Origin: Caldisericaceae bacterium
GTDB lineage: Bacteria > Caldisericota > Caldisericia > Caldisericales > Caldisericaceae
Assembly (NCBI GenBank): GCA_027023025.1
Contig: JALVXB010000027.1
Location: forward strand, 1 to 37,103
DNA length: 37,103 nucleotides
Reading direction: 5' to 3'
In this document: positions 31,334 to 37,103 of the stretch, one piece after another
Layout of the letters: the number at the start of each line of letters is the position of its first letter
Position numbering within the stretch: the stretch's first letter is position 1
Notes under the pieces: model-generated
The model's input: only the letters and a program-made list of their open reading frames with translations
The model's database searches: none
Told to the model about the DNA's origin: nothing
Translations under genes and position numbers: made by a program

Positions 31334-32797
31334 CTATGCCTCCCTGCTTTTGACCTTATCTACAAAGTTAGAGTAACTTCTATAAAGTCGTTCTCTTTCG
31401 TCACCTTTCATACGAGGGATAAATTCTTTCTCAAAAGATATAAACTTACCAATGCCTGACAAACTCATTTTCCCCGTTCCCAGAGCAGAGATAAAAGCAG
31501 CCCCTTTTGCAGTAACTTCTTTAAAAGGCTGGCGCAAAACTTTCAAATTTGAAATGTCTGCCTGTAACTGCATAATGTAATCGTTGTTGGATACACCACC
31601 ATCGACACGCATTTCAGAAATACTTATACCACTATTTTTAATTACACGCAAAAGCTCTTCAGTCTGCAGAGGTATGGATAGCACTGCTGCTCGTACTATA
31701 TCTTCACGCGTAGTGCCTCTCGTCAAGTTAAATATTGCGCCCCGTGCATCAGGATCCCAGTGAGGCGCCCCAAGCCCCACAAATGCTGGCACAAAAGTAA
31801 CATCAGTAAAAACACTCTTCTTTAAAATTGTATTCAACTCTTCCACGCTGTTCAGTAAGCCCACCTGAATAAGCCAGTCAATCAACGCTCCCACGATAAA
31901 CACGCTTCCCTCAACTGCGTAATAAACAGAATTATCAATCTGGAATGCAACGGTCGTAAGAATGCCCTTTTTAAAGAATTCTGTTTTTTCCCCTGTGTTT
32001 ATAAGCAAAAAACTTCCAGTCCCGTAAGTATTTTTTGCAATTCCAGAAGCAATGCCTCCCTGTCCAAGTAATGCAGCCTGCTGGTCACCTAAAATACCAG
32101 TGATTGGTATGCCGTCAGGTAAACACTTTACTCCTTTTGTTCTTCCAAAAGTAGAACTACTTGGAGCAACTTCTGGAAGTTCTTTTTTCTTAACCTTAAA
32201 AATATTCATCAAGTACGGATCGTAGCGCATCGTATTTATATTAAAAAGAAGTGTTCTCGACGCATTGCTCGGATCCGTTTTAAAACTTCTGCCGCCCGTC
32301 AATTTGTAGACGAGGAACGCATCTATCGTGCCAAAATAGGTATTACTCTTTGTTTGAGGAATATTTTCCTTTAGATAGCGAATTTTGGAGCCAGAGAAGT
32401 ACGGATCTAAAAATAGGCCCGTGCGTTTGTGAATTTCCTCTTCTATTCCCTCTCTTTTTAATGCTTCGATCATACTGGCCGTTCTTCTGCACTGCCACAC
32501 GATAGCCCTGTGCTTTGGCAAGCCGGTTTTTCTATCAAAAGGCACCACGGTTTCTCTCTGGTTTGTGATTCCAATAGAATCAATCTCTTCAGACTTAATT
32601 CCTGCTATCTGTATTGCCTTACAAATTGTTTCCAGCACTTTTTCGTAAATTTCGTCTGCATCGTGCTCCACCCATCCAGGTTTCGGAAAGTACTGCTTAA
32701 ATCTCGTCTGGGAAACAGAAACAGCCTGCATTTTTTCGTTAAAAATCATCGCGCGAGTGCTCGTCGTGCCTTCGTCAATTACTAGAGTGTATCCCAC
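31334..32797 (-). CDS. glpK: Glycerol kinase
   Basis: The 487-residue FGGY-family kinase begins LVIDEGTTSTRAMIF (phosphate 1 motif, with E in place of the more usual Q). It has IGITNQRETVVPFDRKTG, IVWQCRRTA, PYFSGSKIRYL, GDQQAALLGQ, FVPAFVGLGAPHWDPDARG and the C-terminal DGGVSNNDYIMQLQADI, in family order. It phosphorylates glycerol at the sn-3 position. It lies 4 nt after the secreted NHL gene. No glycerol facilitator or GlpD is in the window. Confidence 0.96.
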   Translation of the reverse strand: MGYTLVIDEGTTSTRAMIFNEKMQAVSVSQTRFKQYFPKPGWVEHDADEIYEKVLETICKAIQIAGIKSEEIDSIGITNQRETVVPFDRKTGLPKHRAIVWQCRRTASMIEALKREGIEEEIHKRTGLFLDPYFSGSKIRYLKENIPQTKSNTYFGTIDAFLVYKLTGGRSFKTDPSNASRTLLFNINTMRYDPYLMNIFKVKKKELPEVAPSSSTFGRTKGVKCLPDGIPITGILGDQQAALLGQGGIASGIAKNTYGTGSFLLINTGEKTEFFKKGILTTVAFQIDNSVYYAVEGSVFIVGALIDWLIQVGLLNSVEELNTILKKSVFTDVTFVPAFVGLGAPHWDPDARGAIFNLTRGTTREDIVRAAVLSIPLQTEELLRVIKNSGISISEMRVDGGVSNNDYIMQLQADISNLKVLRQPFKEVTAKGAAFISALGTGKMSLSGIGKFISFEKEFIPRMKGDERERLYRSYSNFVDKVKSREA

Positions 32798-32801
32798 TTG
32801 G

Positions 32802-35800
32802 CTACTCCTCGTAAATAATTGTTACAGTCTTAGTTGCCTCATCCCACAGTACAGTGCACCCAAGATTTTCCGCAACGAAACGAATCGGCACAAATGTCCT
32901 GTCGTTTTTTATAATAGGAGAGACATTATGATTAGAAGGGTCAATCCACACGAGAATGTTATTCACCTTAGCCTGAGGCTTGCCTATCCACATATTAATT
33001 TCCGTAGAATTAAATACGATCCACACCATCCGTGTTTTCGGTTCCCAACCTACTGTACCTCCAAGAGATTCCACAATAGCACGAATTGGCACAAGTGTTC
33101 TATTCCAACCTTCTTTTATAAACGGTTTCGTTCCTCTACCCGGATCAATTTCCATTTTCACGCCGTTCACCGTCATTATAGGATTACCGATTTGCAACTT
33201 AATCACTATTATCTTTTTCCCTTTGTAGTAAACAGTACGGGTTATTGTGGTGCTTACTCCACTTTTTGACTTTGCAACGATCGTAATAGTATTTTTGTAC
33301 GAAGTGAGTACGACAGTTGCAGTAAATGTACCGTCACTGCTTAGCTTCGCAGGCTGACCATTTACATACACAGCATAGGCGCCAGATACCCTGCCAGTAA
33401 ATGAAAAGTTCTGCGAAGAAGAAGTAATTCCGTCGTTAAAGTTTACTACAAGCAAAGGACTTACTACGACTGGATTACTCACGACTTCAAAAGTTTCTTT
33501 ACCACCCACTATATTTACGCAGTATGCATCGTTAAACTCTATCGTCCCTTTACCTACCCGCACGCTACCCACCTCAAGGCGAACAACCAGGCCACTTCCA
33601 CTTACGACCTCTTTGTCCAGAGACGAAACGGCCATAATAATTTTGTCACCTATGATCCTCTTTACGAGTACAGGCTCCTTAAACAAACTGCCTACTTCGA
33701 TAGAGCGAATGTAGATGTTGTCTGGAATGTGCATTACAAACGATACTCCACTCGCATTTTTAAGCCCCTCCACATAAACATCCACTACACCACTCTGACT
33801 AAGCATAATGTCGTCGGACTTTACTACGAGTTTTGGTGGCAATTTTGTGGATACAATCACAACCACAGTAAAGTTCATAGTCTTTCTGGGAGAAGAAACG
33901 ACGATACTGAGTTTAACGGAATCTCCGTCTTTTGCAGATACAGGAGGAATGACTTTTAAACCTACTTCAGCCACTTCGCCACCAGAAAGAGACACGCTAC
34001 TTTTTTGCAACGAAACATGCCAATTTGGAGGAAAATCCTTTTTCACAAAAATTTGATATGTATCCCTTCGAGCTCCCGCATTGGAAATGTTTATCACAAA
34101 ATTTGCTTCTTCGCCTGGGCGCACGATCTGCTTGGTAGGATAAACAGATGCAAAAAACGCGTGCGTTTCTACTTTCACTTCCTCACTGAGAATTCTTACT
34201 ACATTGTGAAAACAATCAGTTGCAATTAGCATCCCGTCTTCTATTTCAATACTGCTTACTTCGTAAAAGTTGCGCGGTGATTGATAAATGAGGTTTCCTC
34301 CTCGATCAAACACGGTAAGTCTTCCGTTTTCCGTGTCAGCAACGATAATGTTGCCAAACTTATCGATACCTACATCGTCTGGGACATAAAAGTTCATTTT
34401 TCCTCTGCCACCACCCGCGCCAATCGTTCCTATTTCTTTAAAATCTGCATCGTAAATGTGTACTTTATTGTCGTCCACTGATGTGACATAGAAGTTTCCG
34501 TCTGGCGCCTGTGCAATACCAGAAGGATAACTGCACACAGAAAATACACTTTTAACCTTTATCATATTGGACGAATCTGGAAAAAAAGAAAATTCAACTA
34601 CTTTGGAATCGTCCATAGAGGTTGCGTAAAAGTTACCATTTTTACCTCTTATAATTTCTCTCACCTCTGAAAATGCAGGATCTTTAGACTGATACAAAAA
34701 AGTACCTGACTCACCAAACACAAGTATAGACTTTTCCGCACCTACAAATATGTGTCCCTTTTTGTCAGAATAAATAGAATAAATAGCAGGAAGTTCACTG
34801 CCGTTAACCTCTGTAATTCTCTTTGCAAACTCCCCTGACGATGAAAATTCTACGAGTTCGCCACCTTCCATACCACCATAGTCCGCAACCCACAAATTTC
34901 CTTTGCCGTCAAGCGTTGCATCAAGTGGGTTGACGAGCGTTCCGTCCTTTTTCTTAAAGTCTTTTTTTGCAACAAACACACCAGTATCGGTCATTTCCGT
35001 AAGGCGTGAGCCAATGGAAGAACCAAATGGTGCCTCACTGTTAGAATCCCAATAATAATAGCCCGCATCCATAACAAAAACATTGTTACCTAAAACGGCC
35101 ACCCCACAAGGAGTCAGAAATTCTCCGTTTTTTTGTCCGGGATAAGAAGTCGCCGGTGTTCCAATTGCATATAGATACTTGTAAGAAGCAGAAAATTTTA
35201 ACACTCGCCCTTTTGAATCCTGTCCTTGAGAAAGCCCCCTGTCTACAATGTATATGTTTCCACTTTTGTCTACTGAGACATCAGACGGAAAAATCACTTC
35301 AGGGCTTCCGAAAGAAGTTATTTGCTTTAAGTTTGCGTCAAATACATACACCTTGCGTTGAGACATACTTACGGCATAGAGTCTGTCATTTTTTACTGTA
35401 AGTCCTCCAGGATACGGTATAGATACGCTTTGTTTTACACGGTAATCAAATCCAAGTAGATAAATTTTATTCTTGAAGTAATCCGAAATGTATATTCCAT
35501 TCTTGCTTACTGCAACACCTATAGGTGAAGTAAAAGTATTCTTGCCGAACGACACAATGTAGGTTCCGCTTTTTCCGTAAACTATCACTTCGTCTTTAAG
35601 CGGATCTGCAATGTAAAACTTACCGTTGTAAAACGCAATGTCAGTAGGATAGGAAAATCTATTAAAGTTTCCAAATGTAAGTTCATTTTCTAAAACACCG
35701 TTCAATATGTGAATTCTTCCGTAAGAATTGTCTATTACCGCGATGTGTCCATCGTCAACAGAACAAATGCCCTGCATTGGAAACATGTACTTTGAGTTAA

Positions 35801-35975
35801 AGTCTTTTTCGTAGAGGTTTGCTTCCGACAGCGAAATGCTCCCAATAAAGTCGCTGCCAGGTATTCCAACGATCTGAACCGTTGAGAAACCAGTAATTAC
35901 CTGTGCATGAGAATAAGAAAACGGTAGAACTATAAAGACTATAATAAAAACAAGAAATAACGCAACTTTTCTCAC
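32802..35975 (-). CDS. Secreted NHL-propeller protein with cohesin-like and copper-amine-oxidase-N-like domains
   Basis: I place the start at the GTG at 35975 (AAGGAGG at 35987-35981, 5-nt spacing), which begins a signal peptide (MRKVALFLVFIIVF, cleavage after SHA at 24); an ATG at 36005 would add a polar extension and lacks support. The 1057-residue protein has: repeated NHL/beta-propeller blades (about 40-600, e.g. FSYPTDIAFYNGKFYIADPL, DKFGNIIVADTENGRLTVFD); an Ig-like NEW3-type domain (about 605-705); a cohesin-like beta domain (about 710-840); another Ig-like domain (about 845-925); and a C-terminal pair of Cu_amine_oxidN1-like repeats, VPIRAIVESLGGTVGW and VPIRFVAENLGCTVLW. It is extracellular or surface bound; no enzymatic residues were recognised. 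The 3' end lies 4 nt from glpK and the 5' end 10 nt after the dockerin gene. Confidence 0.82.
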   Translation of the reverse strand: MRKVALFLVFIIVFIVLPFSYSHAQVITGFSTVQIVGIPGSDFIGSISLSEANLYEKDFNSKYMFPMQGICSVDDGHIAVIDNSYGRIHILNGVLENELTFGNFNRFSYPTDIAFYNGKFYIADPLKDEVIVYGKSGTYIVSFGKNTFTSPIGVAVSKNGIYISDYFKNKIYLLGFDYRVKQSVSIPYPGGLTVKNDRLYAVSMSQRKVYVFDANLKQITSFGSPEVIFPSDVSVDKSGNIYIVDRGLSQGQDSKGRVLKFSASYKYLYAIGTPATSYPGQKNGEFLTPCGVAVLGNNVFVMDAGYYYWDSNSEAPFGSSIGSRLTEMTDTGVFVAKKDFKKKDGTLVNPLDATLDGKGNLWVADYGGMEGGELVEFSSSGEFAKRITEVNGSELPAIYSIYSDKKGHIFVGAEKSILVFGESGTFLYQSKDPAFSEVREIIRGKNGNFYATSMDDSKVVEFSFFPDSSNMIKVKSVFSVCSYPSGIAQAPDGNFYVTSVDDNKVHIYDADFKEIGTIGAGGGRGKMNFYVPDDVGIDKFGNIIVADTENGRLTVFDRGGNLIYQSPRNFYEVSSIEIEDGMLIATDCFHNVVRILSEEVKVETHAFFASVYPTKQIVRPGEEANFVINISNAGARRDTYQIFVKKDFPPNWHVSLQKSSVSLSGGEVAEVGLKVIPPVSAKDGDSVKLSIVVSSPRKTMNFTVVVIVSTKLPPKLVVKSDDIMLSQSGVVDVYVEGLKNASGVSFVMHIPDNIYIRSIEVGSLFKEPVLVKRIIGDKIIMAVSSLDKEVVSGSGLVVRLEVGSVRVGKGTIEFNDAYCVNIVGGKETFEVVSNPVVVSPLLVVNFNDGITSSSQNFSFTGRVSGAYAVYVNGQPAKLSSDGTFTATVVLTSYKNTITIVAKSKSGVSTTITRTVYYKGKKIIVIKLQIGNPIMTVNGVKMEIDPGRGTKPFIKEGWNRTLVPIRAIVESLGGTVGWEPKTRMVWIVFNSTEINMWIGKPQAKVNNILVWIDPSNHNVSPIIKNDRTFVPIRFVAENLGCTVLWDEATKTVTIIYEE

Positions 35976-35985
35976 TTTACCCTCC

Positions 35986-37103
35986 TTACGGGTACCTTTC
36001 CCCAAAGTGCCGCATCAGTATAAAGAAGTCTGTGCTATCTACCTTCTTATCCCCGTTAAAATCACACTTCGCATTAAAATCTTTGTCATACTCGTTCAAG
36101 CCAAAACTCTTCTCAAATATAGAAAGGTCAGTATTATTTACGACCTTATCGTCATTTATGTCGTAAGGATGGGGATTTTTACTAACTTTAAAATATTTAC
36201 CAGAAACTAAAACTTTTTGTTCTGCAGGATAATAAGAAACAGACGGCAAATCCAGAATGTCACTTCCCTCGCCAATGGACTTAAATGTAAATTCCACCAG
36301 GTTCCCACTTTTTCCAAGGTCTCCAGATAAAGTTCCGTAAATCTTTCCACCTGAAACTGAATAATTAAACTTAACATCGCTTATAAGTACCCTTGAGTGA
36401 GTAAGCGAAAGAAAGTATGGGTTAAAACTCACAGTGAAGTTTAAATTCATTATAGGTTTATTAAGGGAAATTGAAAGATATACATTGAACGAAGTATCTT
36501 TTTTCATAAGAAGTGTTTCACCGTTTTCGGAAGAGATAAAGATTTTATTTTCCGGGGCGTCTTTTACCGTAAAACTGCCGCTTCTCTGCGCCTTTACGAC
36601 ATACGGAGAACCGCTACTATCCTGATTCGTTTCAATGTAAGAAACCTTATAGAAGTAAACGCCGTTTGCAAGAAGGTAAGCACCGTCCCTGCTTACGGTC
36701 TCTATTGGTACACTATACTCCCCTATGTAAACAGGAGACCTATCAAATAGTATTTTTACCAATTGCCCGCTGCTATCAAATAATTCCGCTTTCACCTCGT
36801 CTGCAACATTTTCCGTAAATACCGTATCCCCCTCTTTATCCTCCGTACCCACATTTACGGAAAAATTTAAATGAGTGCTGGAACCAGCAGCCACAGAATC
36901 TTTTGTGAGATAAACTCCACTCAGCGGTTTAGGTACATCAAACTTCGGTATGTATATAAAAGGTATGTGAAGGTCGCTTCCTCCACCAGAGAAGAAAACT
37001 GCACCGTATACATCAGACGGAGTTTCCGAAGGAGCAGAAAACTTAATAGAAAATGTATAACTTCCGTGCGGAGGGACTACCACATTTTTAGGAAAATCAA
37101 CAC
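35986..37103 (-). CDS. Secreted protein with FlgD-Ig-like, cohesin-like and dockerin modules (partial, 5' end beyond window)
   Basis: The frame is open to the window edge (residues VDFPKNVVVPPHGSYTF are readable before the first GTG at 37083), so the N-terminus is missing. The visible 371 residues contain an Ig/Fn3-like strand set, a FlgD-like domain (KAELFDSSGQLVKIL, GVYFYKVSY), a cohesin-like domain (about 175-300, NLNFTVSFNPYFLSLTHSRV) and a C-terminal dockerin. The dockerin has two calcium loops, DINDDKVVNNTD and DFNGDKKVDSTD, each followed by a helix (LSIFEKSFG; FFILMRHFG). Dockerins bind cohesins to build extracellular complexes such as cellulosomes, but also occur in non-cellulolytic bacteria. 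It lies 10 nt upstream of the NHL gene's start. Confidence 0.8.
   Translation of the reverse strand, partial: VDFPKNVVVPPHGSYTFSIKFSAPSETPSDVYGAVFFSGGGSDLHIPFIYIPKFDVPKPLSGVYLTKDSVAAGSSTHLNFSVNVGTEDKEGDTVFTENVADEVKAELFDSSGQLVKILFDRSPVYIGEYSVPIETVSRDGAYLLANGVYFYKVSYIETNQDSSGSPYVVKAQRSGSFTVKDAPENKIFISSENGETLLMKKDTSFNVYLSISLNKPIMNLNFTVSFNPYFLSLTHSRVLISDVKFNYSVSGGKIYGTLSGDLGKSGNLVEFTFKSIGEGSDILDLPSVSYYPAEQKVLVSGKYFKVSKNPHPYDINDDKVVNNTDLSIFEKSFGLNEYDKDFNAKCDFNGDKKVDSTDFFILMRHFGERYP

Noticed and set aside
1-37103. tRNA/rRNA genes, CRISPR arrays, insertion sequences or prophage
   Set aside because: Reading both strands showed no recognisable tRNA or rRNA, direct-repeat arrays, transposases, integrases or phage genes.

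Overview
The window reads as chromosome of a low-GC, probably thermophilic and anaerobic bacterium. The signs are AT-rich codon use, lysine/isoleucine-rich proteins, a rubredoxin/rubrerythrin/NADH:rubredoxin-reductase cluster in place of visible catalase or SOD, a Wtp-type tungstate/molybdate transporter, and tightly packed same-strand operons. A Caldisericum-like (Caldisericota) bacterium is my best guess, from general resemblance only; no marker gene here fixes the taxonomy. Recognisable sigma70-type promoters (TTGACA / TATAAT) recur, mostly with a 16-nt spacer.

Layout. (1) 1-2990: the edge of a possible minus-strand membrane-protein gene, a monocistronic SPW-repeat membrane protein with its own promoter and terminator, a gene-poor stretch, and a Wzy/O-antigen-ligase-like membrane protein with a C-terminal TPR region. 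(2) 3009-15252, minus strand: a long gene chain alaS - ruvX - mltG - small ORF - large TPR protein - pilB - pilT - pilC - pilin 2, then pilin 1 with its own strong promoter and a long, apparently structured leader. (3) 15449-17350, minus: rubredoxin, a disrupted rubrerythrin and an NROR-like flavoprotein. (4) 17479-18975, plus: isoaspartyl peptidase/asparaginase and lexA, the latter with an SOS-type operator inside its promoter and a start codon placed for leaderless translation. (5) 18972-26023, minus: an eight-gene housekeeping operon, patatin-like esterase - coaX - dus - greA - lysS - radA - ispD - ispF. (6) 26079-27289, plus: alpha/beta hydrolase and a small membrane protein, divergent from operon 5 through overlapping promoters. 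(7) 27278-37103, minus: a contiguous run of a secreted cohesin-like/dockerin protein (cut by the window end), a secreted NHL-propeller protein with copper-amine-oxidase-N-like repeats, glpK, a carboxylesterase, a CBS protein and wtpABC.

Functional picture. The pilus block supplies the assembly ATPase, retraction ATPase, platform protein and two related pilins, but no prepilin peptidase, PilMNOPQ or secretin. The tail-to-tail O-antigen-ligase-like protein could glycosylate pilin. NROR and rubredoxin would pass electrons from NADH to rubrerythrin for peroxide detoxification, if the rubrerythrin is functional. The carboxylesterase next to glycerol kinase suggests use of glycerol esters. The least explained parts are the pilin-1 leader with its chained mini-ORFs, the secreted cohesin/dockerin pair, and two genes (mltG and rubrerythrin) that lack a canonical start codon where homology and RBS position predict one.
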